NCBI RefSeq assembly: GCF_026891035.1
Contig: NZ_JAPTGG010000013.1
Span: 62,001 to 126,000, forward strand
Direction of reading: 5' to 3'
DNA length: 64,000 nt
Source of the DNA: Dasania phycosphaerae
GTDB taxonomy: Bacteria > Pseudomonadota > Gammaproteobacteria > Pseudomonadales > Dasaniaceae
A program made the position numbers and the translations under genes. The notes under the pieces are model-generated. The model made no database searches and was not told where the DNA came from. It saw only the letters and a list, made by a program, of their open reading frames with translations. This document shows, piece by piece, positions 52,069-60,317 of the stretch; position 1 is the stretch's first letter, and each line of letters begins with the position of its first letter.

Positions 52069-52629
52069 ATGGATGACATTCAGGCGCATAAGGCCAAAAA
52101 GAAGCTCAAGAAAATGTTGAGCAGCAAGTCCTGGAATATGGAGGGCTTTCACGCGAACTCAGATATAGCGGTAAATGCGTATGTATATGACCCCTTCGAT
52201 AGCGAGCAAATCGCATTGGCAGGTTTTACTGAACAGGATCTAGTTAGGCTCAAACAGATAAAGGAGCCAATTGAGGCGGTTTGTGGTGCCGTTGATCAAC
52301 AGTTCAAGCGGTATGTGAACGCCTCTGGTGGAGGAATCCGGAAGCGGGTTGAAGAGCTGGGCGTGCTGATTGGTATCTATATGGTCAATACGACCAGCTA
52401 TCAAACACTGTGCGCCAACGAAAAAGATGGCCACCGGCATTTCATTATCCTGCTCTACCGGAACCGTCATACGAATGAATGCACTCTCCGCCCTTTTGGC
52501 TTAGTTAGCCAGGAGCCAATCCTAGAAGCTGAGCTTATTAAGCAATATGCGCAGTCTGTGATCGCGAGGGATGAATTAGCTAACCCGAGCTATTTTAATT
52601 CAAGCCCTGTCGTCCCGTTTCGGAGGTAA
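52069..52629 (+). CDS. Hypothetical protein
   Basis: 186 residues from ATG 52069 with GGAG seven bases upstream. Mixed alpha/beta, cytoplasmic, no recognised family; has IALAGFTEQDLVRLKQIKEP. First of five plus-strand genes (52069-54943) ending with a recombinase. Confidence 0.5.
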   Translation: MDDIQAHKAKKKLKKMLSSKSWNMEGFHANSDIAVNAYVYDPFDSEQIALAGFTEQDLVRLKQIKEPIEAVCGAVDQQFKRYVNASGGGIRKRVEELGVLIGIYMVNTTSYQTLCANEKDGHRHFIILLYRNRHTNECTLRPFGLVSQEPILEAELIKQYAQSVIARDELANPSYFNSSPVVPFRR

Positions 52630-52630
52630 C

Positions 52631-53011
52631 ATGGAATTGAAGATTTTTGAGAATGGCATTCAAAGCCATAACCAAGTGATACACCGCGCACTGTTGAAGA
52701 ACGGCCTGTATGTTATGCACGAGAAAGGCTACAGTTACACGGTCGGAATGAAAAATATTGGTTCGCCAGATCTGATTCTGTTCGGGCAATCTTCGGAAAT
52801 AGCTGATGAGATGTTCCAGGTGATTTTCCAAGCTGTTCAAATGGGGCTGTTGGTTCTTGATCAGGTGAAAAACATTGATCATATCTTTGAGCCTCAACCG
52901 CAGATCAAACACTTTTCGGATATGGAAAAGCATAGGCATTTCTTCGCTGCACGTACTTACTATGGCTCGTGGGATTTCAACGTGCTTAATGTTTCAATGG
53001 ATTTCCACTAG
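52631..53011 (+). CDS. DUF4262-like protein
   Basis: 126 residues; GGAGG right upstream and one base after the previous stop, so coupled. MHEKGYSYTVGMKNIGSPDL and LILFGQSSEIA fit DUF4262, a small family of unknown function often on mobile elements. Confidence 0.7.
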   Translation: MELKIFENGIQSHNQVIHRALLKNGLYVMHEKGYSYTVGMKNIGSPDLILFGQSSEIADEMFQVIFQAVQMGLLVLDQVKNIDHIFEPQPQIKHFSDMEKHRHFFAARTYYGSWDFNVLNVSMDFH

Positions 53012-53020
53012 GAGAGGTAC

Positions 53021-53320
53021 ATGGCTATTCGTAAACAAAGAATGACCTCTTCCTATTCAGTCATCCTGGATACCGACACGTTCATTCTCATCAAAGATAA
53101 TGATGACCCAGATTTTGCGTCTGTGACTAACGCCGCTGATTATACGGTTGAATCGTTGGCTCAGCTCTATGATCTATCCAATCGACGGATTGTATATCAG
53201 GACACTATGGGACGATTTGATGAGTTACGCCATGCAGATGGAAAGTTTACGGGTTTCAGAGCCCTAACTGCGAACCAGCAGGAATTCTATGAGCAGCTTC
53301 TTTCTGGCAAAGGCGATTAA
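53021..53320 (+). CDS. Hypothetical protein
   Basis: 99 residues; GAGAGG upstream. A beta-rich N-terminus (YSVILDTDTFILIKDND) with a helical C-terminus; no family recognised. Nine bases after the DUF4262 gene. Confidence 0.5.
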   Translation: MAIRKQRMTSSYSVILDTDTFILIKDNDDPDFASVTNAADYTVESLAQLYDLSNRRIVYQDTMGRFDELRHADGKFTGFRALTANQQEFYEQLLSGKGD

Positions 53321-53330
53321 AGGAGGAGTT

Positions 53331-53858
53331 ATGGCTGAAATTATTGTCATTGATTTTACGGCTCACCTCCAGAAGAAACGACAAGCAGAGGCCTTAAAGG
53401 AAAGGATTGCTGCCTCCGGTTGGGATATTGATGGCGATGTTTCCTCGATCGATTCAGAAATCTGCTTTTATCTGATCGACAGCAAAGAGTCAGGTGTAGT
53501 TCTCTTTGGGTGCAACAAGGATAGTATTCCTGCCCCAGGGTCTGTAGAGATTGTTCATTGGGGGCATTTTGTTCTGGCTTGGGATGTTATAGCCGATCCG
53601 GAAATGCCATTTGATGAAACCCATAAGCTCAACACAATGCAGCTTGCATTGAGAGCCCTGCCTGGTTTGACGGAGTGGCAGAGCTTTTCTGAAAGAGCAT
53701 TCTCTACTGATGGGGCTAAGAAGCCACACATTCTGGTGATCATTGATAGAGCGAATCTAGAATCGCCTCTGGAGTTGATAGTGGCACACTCTGAGTCTCC
53801 AGTGATGAACGCAGAAAGCATCCAGTCGATCGTAGACAGCTACGTTAAGGAGCAGTGA
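53331..53858 (+). CDS. Hypothetical protein
   Basis: 175 residues from ATG 53331 behind AGGAGGAG. Alpha/beta, acidic, no motif known to me. Same operon; the next gene starts two bases after its stop. Confidence 0.5.
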   Translation: MAEIIVIDFTAHLQKKRQAEALKERIAASGWDIDGDVSSIDSEICFYLIDSKESGVVLFGCNKDSIPAPGSVEIVHWGHFVLAWDVIADPEMPFDETHKLNTMQLALRALPGLTEWQSFSERAFSTDGAKKPHILVIIDRANLESPLELIVAHSESPVMNAESIQSIVDSYVKEQ

Positions 53859-53860
53859 AG

Positions 53861-54943
53861 ATGACTGATCGAAGGGACGATGATCCCACCTTCGTGGGAA
53901 GGTCTGCTGAACTCGACCTGCTTGCCAAAGAAGCAACGATTTTGGACGCATCCGAGAACGACAATACTAATAGAGCATTGGAGAATGCGGTCAAACACTT
54001 CACAAAGGTCTTTGGGGGACGGCTCCCATGCACGGATGAAGATCTGAAGAACTACCTCGTGATGTACGCTGGTAAGCTGAGTGTAGCAACTCTGGAACAG
54101 CGCAGGGTTCTCATTGGCCGCTGGCACAAAGAAAACGGTTTTGAGCATAATCCAAATGATTCGGAGCTTGTTCGGAAAATAATGCGAGGAATAAGGCGGA
54201 AGTTTGGTAAAAAGCCTAAGCAGGCAAAACCGGCACCGTTAAGAGTCATTGAAAAAGTATGTTCACATCTGGATGAAGTTCAGGAAAGCATTGAGGATGA
54301 AAAGAATAGCCAGAAGCTGAGAGCCATCAGAGACAAGGCGATGCTGCTAACGGCGTTCTGGTTTGGATTGCGCTCCGACGAACTGATTAACATCCGTGCT
54401 TGTGACATCAAATTTCATTGGGATGGAGATACCCCATATTTCGAGTTATTTCTTCCAAAGTCGAAAACGGATAGAGATGGCCAGGGAACGACTAAGAAAC
54501 TGGATTCATTACCAAACCTATGTCCTATGCGAGCCATCAGAGACTGGATTGAAGCAAGGTGTAGCGGTGTCGATGTTAAGTCCTTTAGAGAAAGCGAAGT
54601 GCCTCTGTTTGCAAAAGTTAGTCGTTGGGGAGATGTTTCTGAAACCCATATACATCCAAACTCGATCAACAAGCTTTTCAAAGGACTTTTGGAATCCGGC
54701 GGCGTCGATCCAGGGGAGTATAGTACCCATAGTATGCGTCGAGGCGTCGCAAACTGGATTATAGATTCTGGAGCTTCTGTCGCTGAGCTGAAAGAATGGA
54801 TTGGCTGGCGCGATACAAGAACAGCAATGCGTTACCTGGATGGTAAATCTTCCCTACCAAGCAAGATTATTGAGAGGAAGTTACAGACAGGATCTCTTCT
54901 CAGCGATACGAATGCTAGACGGCTCAGCAGCCCTGAAGATTAA
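53861..54943 (+). CDS. Tyrosine recombinase / phage-type integrase
   Basis: 360 residues. SAM-like core-binding part about 35-115, catalytic domain with R171 (FGLRSDEL), K202 (PKSKTDRD), H290-x-x-R293 (STHSMRRG), W316 in place of the second His (WIGWRDT) and nucleophile Y325 (MRYLDG). Complete, likely active. On large plasmids such enzymes often resolve multimers; an integrase role is also possible, but no att pair was found. Last gene of its operon; the terminator hairpin includes its stop codon. Confidence 0.88.
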   Translation: MTDRRDDDPTFVGRSAELDLLAKEATILDASENDNTNRALENAVKHFTKVFGGRLPCTDEDLKNYLVMYAGKLSVATLEQRRVLIGRWHKENGFEHNPNDSELVRKIMRGIRRKFGKKPKQAKPAPLRVIEKVCSHLDEVQESIEDEKNSQKLRAIRDKAMLLTAFWFGLRSDELINIRACDIKFHWDGDTPYFELFLPKSKTDRDGQGTTKKLDSLPNLCPMRAIRDWIEARCSGVDVKSFRESEVPLFAKVSRWGDVSETHIHPNSINKLFKGLLESGGVDPGEYSTHSMRRGVANWIIDSGASVAELKEWIGWRDTRTAMRYLDGKSSLPSKIIERKLQTGSLLSDTNARRLSSPED

Positions 54944-54951
54944 CAGGGCTG
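54928..54951 (+). terminator. Terminator of the recombinase operon
   Basis: CAGCCCTG-AAGATTAA-CAGGGCTG then TTTG; the loop contains the TAA stop of the recombinase. Confidence 0.7.
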
Positions 54952-54994
54952 TTTGAGGTAAGCGGTCAGTCAATTTAGGTGTCTTATTGTCAGC

Positions 54995-55813
54995 TTAATG
55001 ACGAATGAAACGACATTTCGGGTAGTTGCTGCATCCTAGGAACTGTTTTCCTTCGTTTGTTCCACGTTTGGACGTTCTCATAACGAGTGAGCCGCCACAT
55101 CTAGGACAGTTGGTCGTATCCCTTTCATCAGGGGTTGTATTTGTCATTTTCTTTAGTGATTTAGCGTGAGCGATATGCTTTCGCTTGTTTGTGAATGAGT
55201 TATCTAGTTTACCTCGACTAAGCGATACTTTAATTGCTTCCAGAGTAGTGTCGTCGATGACAGGGTGTGAATATTCACTGATATAACGGCGCAGTTTGAA
55301 GGCAGTTAGCACGTTGTTTGGCATCGGAGTTTTGAATGTGGCGTCACCGACAAAAACAATAATCGAATGTACTACTGCCGGGTCAACCTCGATAAGATCT
55401 GAAAGTGTCTTGGTATGCTTGTAATTCTGGCGAAGTGGATTCTGGAACCTAAACTTATTCTTGAATATCTGCTGTGTCCAATACGGACTGGTTTCATTGC
55501 CAAATATCCAGCCTTTCATGTTCTTGGTTTCGATTACGAAGATGCCGTACTTAGAAAACAGGATGTGATCTATTTGTGTAGTACCATCTTCCGTTGGCAG
55601 CATGACATCTTTAAATAGTGAGTACTCAGGCTCCTTGAAATTTTTGCGTAATATGAGGTTCACGATCCATTCGCCGAATACGCCTTTGAACCAGGCTGTG
55701 CGCGTTATGGAAACAATAATCAGCAATAGAATGAGCCACCAGAACTGACCTGCAAGATTAAACGCTTGAGGGATCAGTGCACTGGTAAAAGTGTCCATCA
55801 TCTGGTTACTCAT
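54995..55813 (-). CDS. Membrane-anchored NERD nuclease-like protein with topoisomerase zinc finger
   Basis: 272 residues. N-terminal span (about 23-42), NERD domain (about 45-165) with FGEWIVNLIL, TQIDHILFSKYGIFVIETKNM (Asp and Glu-x-Lys metal residues), then a C4 zinc finger at the end (CPRCGG ... CSNYPKCRF) as in topoisomerase I. NERD is a nuclease-like fold found in mobile DNA; anchoring suggests action near the membrane, perhaps on incoming DNA. Overlaps the thermonuclease gene by four bases. Confidence 0.85.
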   Translation of the reverse strand: MSNQMMDTFTSALIPQAFNLAGQFWWLILLLIIVSITRTAWFKGVFGEWIVNLILRKNFKEPEYSLFKDVMLPTEDGTTQIDHILFSKYGIFVIETKNMKGWIFGNETSPYWTQQIFKNKFRFQNPLRQNYKHTKTLSDLIEVDPAVVHSIIVFVGDATFKTPMPNNVLTAFKLRRYISEYSHPVIDDTTLEAIKVSLSRGKLDNSFTNKRKHIAHAKSLKKMTNTTPDERDTTNCPRCGGSLVMRTSKRGTNEGKQFLGCSNYPKCRFIRH

Positions 55814-56340
55814 TTTTTATTCCTACGCCATTCCCAAGGTGGAATTCGATCTGCTTCAGGTAGGCCCCAGAGGCCACGTTTGTTGATTCGCGCATCCTTT
55901 TCAAATTCAAAGAGTAAGGGAGACTTTGCATACTGGCGGTAGACCCAGGCGCTGCCAGATTTAACAAGCTCGGCGTTAACCCACTTCCCGTCAACATAAA
56001 GGTTTGCTACCAGGCGGCCATACCTGTCAGTGTCAACAGTATCGACTTTTACCAGGCGTCCGAACACAAGATCCGATAAGGCCTGTTTGGAACGGCTGCC
56101 ATAAGGTTGCTTCTTCTCAGGCGTATCAATTTCTGCCAAACGAACACGATACTGGATCTTGCCGCTTTTGCAGTTTTTTCCGGAATTGCACGGCTTATCT
56201 GTCAAAACATTTACCGTATCTCCATCGGAGACACCAACAACCTTCGCCATGAAGTTTTCAGCAAATGAATACGGCGATACTAAAGCGAACAGAACAATCA
56301 GAAATGAATACAGAAACTTCGCTGGAGCTAGGATTCTCAT
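55810..56340 (-). CDS. Secreted thermonuclease (SNase-like)
   Basis: 176 residues. Signal peptide 1-28 (YSFA/EN). Staphylococcal-nuclease fold with the calcium/catalytic set D41 (SDGDTV), R67 (YRVRLAE), D72-T73-P-E75 and R109 (DRYGR), all present. It would cut DNA or RNA in the periplasm or outside. Overlaps CsrA-CSD gene by ATGA, so the three are co-translated. Length is usual. Confidence 0.92.
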   Translation of the reverse strand: MRILAPAKFLYSFLIVLFALVSPYSFAENFMAKVVGVSDGDTVNVLTDKPCNSGKNCKSGKIQYRVRLAEIDTPEKKQPYGSRSKQALSDLVFGRLVKVDTVDTDRYGRLVANLYVDGKWVNAELVKSGSAWVYRQYAKSPLLFEFEKDARINKRGLWGLPEADRIPPWEWRRNKK

Positions 56341-56738
56341 ACCTTCTTAACTCCGGTTGCGACTAGGCCACGATTGCCCCGCTCTACTGAGAAGCAAACA
56401 TCCATACCTTCGTGGAGGTCGTTAAATAAGTTATCTTCAACACCGGAAGCATGGAAGAAGATATTGTCATCGAATCCCGGTGAATAAATGAATCCATATC
56501 CTTTGCTGTAAACCATGTCAGAGATACTTCCCATTTTTTCACCACCGCCAAGGTTATCGGAGGGTTGATATTCATCACCGCGCTGAATTCTGAGGTATAT
56601 CTCTTCGCGATGGACCTCAATGTTTTTTGGTGCGTTGATACCGATTCGTACCTGGTTACCATTGACCCCCAATATGGTGACGGAAACGTCGTCGCCTATC
56701 ATGAGAGTTTCACCAATTCGCCGAGTTAAGATGAGCAT
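56337..56738 (-). CDS. CsrA-cold-shock-domain fusion protein
   Basis: 133 residues. Residues 1-52 are a nearly complete CsrA (MLILTRRIGETLMIGDDVSV) with the RNA-contact residues L4 and R44 kept; residues 53-68 are a linker; 69-133 are a cold-shock domain with RNP1 KGYGFI (79-84) and RNP2 NIFFH (92-96). So one chain carries two different RNA-binding folds. CsrA acts as a dimer on GGA-containing leaders; the CSD could melt or bind RNA beside it. AAGGA precedes the ATG. Second gene of a cluster with thermonuclease and NERD downstream. No gap, frameshift or second start between the halves is seen. Function of the fusion is inference. Confidence 0.9.
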   Translation of the reverse strand: MLILTRRIGETLMIGDDVSVTILGVNGNQVRIGINAPKNIEVHREEIYLRIQRGDEYQPSDNLGGGEKMGSISDMVYSKGYGFIYSPGFDDNIFFHASGVEDNLFNDLHEGMDVCFSVERGNRGLVATGVKKV

Positions 56739-56761
56739 AGTGACACGTTCCTTTGAATAGA

Positions 56762-57265
56762 TTAAACGAGGCTTACAAATACCAGCTCGTCCTTTTCAAA
56801 GGATCTGAGAGGTGAAGAATCGGGTTTTCGATCAGTATGAAAGCCAGCGTATACCAATACAGAGACGATACCGGGTATCGTTTTATAAGCAATACGTTTG
56901 GTGAGTTGAAAGTAAGCATCGAGCGGGTTCATTGATGGCACATCGAACGTGAACTGTTTGTTCTGTTCCGTTTTGATGTCCACGCTGTACTTATGTTTTC
57001 GCCCAGGACGGTCTGCCCCATCCCTTGGCCGTTGGCCGAATATTTCAGCGATTGCAGACTCATAAACACTATTGCTCAGGATGTCGCAAGCGCATAGAGC
57101 TTCGGTGTATCCACCTAACCGGTACCGCCATTCGAGGCTCTCAAATTCGTGGTGTGAAGGCTTTACATTATCTAGACCAATGATTGCCTTACCATGCTCA
57201 GGCGAAATATTGTCTCTCAACTCCTGGAAGATGTTTTCTATTTGATTCTGGTCGAGTGTTCTCAT
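56762..57265 (-). CDS. Hypothetical protein
   Basis: 167 residues, cytoplasmic, no known motif; one possible helical N-terminus followed by an alpha/beta core (VSVLVYAGF). Located 23 bases upstream of the CsrA-CSD gene, so likely same transcript as DUF1173. Confidence 0.5.
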   Translation of the reverse strand: MRTLDQNQIENIFQELRDNISPEHGKAIIGLDNVKPSHHEFESLEWRYRLGGYTEALCACDILSNSVYESAIAEIFGQRPRDGADRPGRKHKYSVDIKTEQNKQFTFDVPSMNPLDAYFQLTKRIAYKTIPGIVSVLVYAGFHTDRKPDSSPLRSFEKDELVFVSLV

Positions 57266-57280
57266 TGTTATTCCTACTTC

Positions 57281-58474
57281 TTAAACGGCGCTAAGGGTAT
57301 CTTCCTGATTCACATCAAGGATCTGACTTGGTAACTCGCTATGACTAACAACCGCGTTCAGCTCGTCGTAATAGCTCTCTGTCGCTCCTGCTGGAACCAG
57401 GTAAACAGCCGTAGGTTTTCCTTCAGTATCGGTTAGAAGAACCGAGGCGATGACATCAGACGATCCAAGGTTGTAGCGTAAGCCTTTGATGAAATGACGC
57501 TTCCCTGTACAGAGCCGCTCCAGGAGTTCCAGCTCCTCGATGTTTTCAAAGGGAAGCCAATTCCGATCCACGGCCATGAAAGAAATGGTATCCACCTGGG
57601 GACTGCCGGATGCGCTCAGAAGAAAAGTACAGATTGTTAGCAAATGAATGGATTCATTTTCATGGAAAAAAGCAAGCTCAGTGGAGAAGGCCTTATTTAT
57701 CCGCTTGTAAACATCTTCTCCCATGTAGACCGGCGTATCTGGCATATGCTTGACGATCATCTTGAATCCAAACCGCGCTTCTTCGATCGTCTTCACTTCG
57801 CCAATGAGTATGCCCATAGGCTGTTTGTTGCCCTGCTTTTTCAGCTTGGATAGGAACTGTCTGCGTCTGGCCACAATTTCATCTTTGTGGTCAAGAGAAA
57901 ACTGCTCTGGAATCAGCAGCGCTTCTCCAAGTGGGTGTTTTCTGGCGACTTTGTTTTGCGCGGCTTGTAGGAGGTACTTTCTGATCACATACCAGGAGCG
58001 CTTGCCTTCCATGTTTGGTGCCCACTTGTTAAGGCCTGCATCTTCATAGAGGAAGTGGAGCAGCGATCGGATGGTAAGCTTGGTTGGATCTGCTTTGACC
58101 GCAGTGGGTTCTTTGGTTTCACCCTTGCTAATCGTGCGATTCAGAGAAACCTTTGAGAGGGAGAAGTCCAGTTTCAGGTTGGTTAGTCCTGTCTCCTGGT
58201 CTTCTGAAATTGCCTTGTTCTCAACGGCTCCACGACCGGAGAGTTCAGCCGGGATTTCGTAGGAATCACAGTCTGGATGATGCTGTTGGCCACTGTTTGG
58301 CATTCGCTTCAGCACATAGCTATTGTCGCCGGTGCGAGCAATATACATTGGCACGCCGGGAGTTGAGCAAAGGCACAAGGGGCGTTCTCGTGACCTGTAG
58401 GCGTTGGCCAGTGCTTCTTCAAATAAAGGATCGGAACGTTCGAGAACGCAATCACCGATGGAGTATTGTGTCAT
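57281..58474 (-). CDS. DUF1173 family protein
   Basis: 397 residues from ATG 58474 (AAGG upstream; a GTG three codons earlier is less likely). CLCSTPGVPMYIARTGDNSYVL and HHPDCDSYE carry the Cys/His set of DUF1173, and the later helical part includes KRSWYVIRKYLLQAA. Plasmid- and island-associated family of unknown function; zinc binding likely. Confidence 0.75.
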   Translation of the reverse strand: MTQYSIGDCVLERSDPLFEEALANAYRSRERPLCLCSTPGVPMYIARTGDNSYVLKRMPNSGQQHHPDCDSYEIPAELSGRGAVENKAISEDQETGLTNLKLDFSLSKVSLNRTISKGETKEPTAVKADPTKLTIRSLLHFLYEDAGLNKWAPNMEGKRSWYVIRKYLLQAAQNKVARKHPLGEALLIPEQFSLDHKDEIVARRRQFLSKLKKQGNKQPMGILIGEVKTIEEARFGFKMIVKHMPDTPVYMGEDVYKRINKAFSTELAFFHENESIHLLTICTFLLSASGSPQVDTISFMAVDRNWLPFENIEELELLERLCTGKRHFIKGLRYNLGSSDVIASVLLTDTEGKPTAVYLVPAGATESYYDELNAVVSHSELPSQILDVNQEDTLSAV

Positions 58475-58484
58475 TGTTGCCACC

Positions 58485-59060
58485 TTAGAATATTGGTTCC
58501 CCTCTGGTCCTCATATACTGCATGATGCCGAACGAGAGAAAATACACGACTGAAGTAAGCCCTAAGAACAGGGCAAACACCCAGAAAGGACTTCCCAAAT
58601 AGCCACTGCTCATAAACTTCAAAACTACGGCAGGAGTTGCTGCCATGAGAATGAACAGAAACAAGGTAAGGATGTTTTCCGATAAGATAGCAGGAGCTGA
58701 TAGTGGCTGATTGTTGTGATCTAAGTGGAAATATTGGTTGATACCGTCGATGTACTTTTCCACTATCCAACCGTGACGCTCTGCATCTTTTACGAAGACC
58801 ACGAAGTTCTCCACCCCCAGGGTTTGAAGAATCTCTGATACTTGGAGGCGTTTATCGCTAACCAGAAGTGAAGTGTCATCATTACTCAATGAGACCGTTT
58901 CTATCTGGAGCTTTACATTGGCTTGCACACACGGCGTGAGATTAATCAGCGACTTCACCGGGCGGTCGGAGTAGATCCCAGTTGGCAGGTCATCATGCTT
59001 TTTGAGCGTTGCTAAAAGTGTATTTCCGCCATAGACATTGATTTCGATAAGGGCCTTCAT
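58485..59060 (-). CDS. Membrane protein
   Basis: 191 residues from ATG 59060 with AAGGA eight bases upstream (an ATG three codons earlier overlaps the neighbour). N-terminal soluble part about 1-125, then three or four spans (about 132-150, 160-185). Family unknown. Ten bases upstream of DUF1173. Confidence 0.55.
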   Translation of the reverse strand: MKALIEINVYGGNTLLATLKKHDDLPTGIYSDRPVKSLINLTPCVQANVKLQIETVSLSNDDTSLLVSDKRLQVSEILQTLGVENFVVFVKDAERHGWIVEKYIDGINQYFHLDHNNQPLSAPAILSENILTLFLFILMAATPAVVLKFMSSGYLGSPFWVFALFLGLTSVVYFLSFGIMQYMRTRGEPIF

Positions 59061-59065
59061 ACGAT

Positions 59066-59467
59066 TCATCCTTGGATCGAGTAGTACTTTTCAAAGATCT
59101 CAAGTGCCTCCCGATTTGTCAGGCCGTTTCCGAGTCTTTCACGGACGAATGACTGAATACCTGGTTCGCGTTCAATCAGGTTTGTAATGAGCTTCACAAC
59201 GTAATCGGATGTCTGGTCATTGAGGGCGCGTATTCTGGTAACGGAAATGGCCGTCATGACCTCTGCTGCAAGCTTGCTGTCAGCGTGTTGGCGATAATCG
59301 GTAGGTGGTACTGAGTTGATGATGTTTGAGGAGTGATTGTTATTGTCAGACGAAAACCAGTCACCGATAGCCGGTCTTGGTAGTTTACCGGTACCGGACT
59401 CAACAAAGGGCAGTGTGTAGAAGGTCGCAACAGCTCCCAGTATGAAGCCAATTATTGTTCTGATCAT
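59066..59467 (-). CDS. Single-span membrane protein
   Basis: 133 residues: one N-terminal span (4-20) and a helical extracytoplasmic part. No family recognised. It lies five bases from the membrane protein downstream, and the two are likely coupled. Confidence 0.5.
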   Translation of the reverse strand: MIRTIIGFILGAVATFYTLPFVESGTGKLPRPAIGDWFSSDNNNHSSNIINSVPPTDYRQHADSKLAAEVMTAISVTRIRALNDQTSDYVVKLITNLIEREPGIQSFVRERLGNGLTNREALEIFEKYYSIQG

Positions 59468-59511
59468 TCATAACTCCAAAATAAAAGAGGGAGGGTTCCC
59501 CCCTCCCGGTG

Positions 59512-60108
59512 TTAGATGTTTAATGCCTTTCTGGTTCGAAGTTTCAGTGATTCGCCAAACTGACTGGCATTAACAGACTTATCTCTTAGCCAGTAAGTGA
59601 TCGTGATTTTGCTTTCCTTGTCAGACTGCTTCTCGATCTGGCTGTCGATGATTGCCTGAATGCCATCGTGGTTGCGATCGGCACGCATGTGGTAGTAAAC
59701 CGAAGGAGTAGCATCGTAGGCGTAGGCGAAAGTCTGCATTTTGGCTTCGGCCATGCTCCCCCATTCCTGACGGATTTCCTGCTCGGTGTAGTAGTTGAAT
59801 TCTTTCTTAATCTTCAGGAACGCGACATCCACATTCACTGGCACGGTAAATGCGATTTTGTGCTCAGTTGGCTTAGCGGTAGTGGTATTTACAACGGTCG
59901 TTTCGGTAGTCGTTGTCTGGGTTACCGGTGATTCTTGTGCTGTTTGTTCCTGGTTAGCGTTACCATCATGGTTGATGGGCTTGCCGGTAATAGGGTTGTT
60001 CCAGCAGGTCAGGCATTTGCCATCAGAAGAGTAAACGTGCTGGTTGGAGGCGCAGCCGCTAACGATAAGAACCAAGGCCAAAGAGCCGAAAAGTGCAGAT
60101 AACTTCAT
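59512..60108 (-). CDS. Putative lipoprotein
   Basis: 198 residues. Signal 1-19 with lipobox VSGC; a Thr/Gln-rich linker (about 55-85) precedes a domain that fits outer-membrane stress or lipoprotein folds with YHMRADRNHDGIQA. No family name known to me. GGAG lies 7 bases before the ATG, and promoter-like box F lies 38 bases upstream, tying it to the 5-10 kb regulon. Confidence 0.65.
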   Translation of the reverse strand: MKLSALFGSLALVLIVSGCASNQHVYSSDGKCLTCWNNPITGKPINHDGNANQEQTAQESPVTQTTTTETTVVNTTTAKPTEHKIAFTVPVNVDVAFLKIKKEFNYYTEQEIRQEWGSMAEAKMQTFAYAYDATPSVYYHMRADRNHDGIQAIIDSQIEKQSDKESKITITYWLRDKSVNASQFGESLKLRTRKALNI

Positions 60109-60145
60109 GAATGTTCTCCTATAAAGAGTGGTTTATTTAAACGTT

Positions 60146-60171
60146 ACTACGAGGTGCCAAACTAGCAACCC
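60146..60171 (-). promoter_or_regulatory. Repeated promoter-like box, copy F
   Basis: Minus-strand reading GGTTGCTAGTTTGGC then ACCTCGTAGTAACG. The -35 half TTGCTAGTT is exact, the second half diverged. It lies 38 bases upstream of the lipoprotein gene. Confidence 0.45.
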
Positions 60172-60280
60172 GGCAAACCAGGTTGCTGAATGAGCATCGA
60201 GCCAGGAGACACCTGCACATAGAAGTCTTGGATAGACCTGTGTAGCTTGGGATTATCCCGGTCATCGAATGAAAACCAAT

Positions 60281-60311
60281 AAAAAAAGGGTCATCGAGGA
60301 TGTACCCTTTT
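60281..60311. terminator. Bidirectional hairpin terminator
   Basis: AAAAAAAGGGTCATCGAGG then ATGTACCCTTTT, a stem with GGGTCA-family arms; ends the AAA ATPase/CSD operon just after the CSD stop. Confidence 0.65.
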
Positions 60312-60317
60312 ATGGCG

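Noticed and set aside
132..54943. Reading the window as an ICE with two integrases
   Set aside because: Iterons, repA, parAB with parS-like sites and kfrA point to a replicating plasmid; no att repeats were found at either recombinase.
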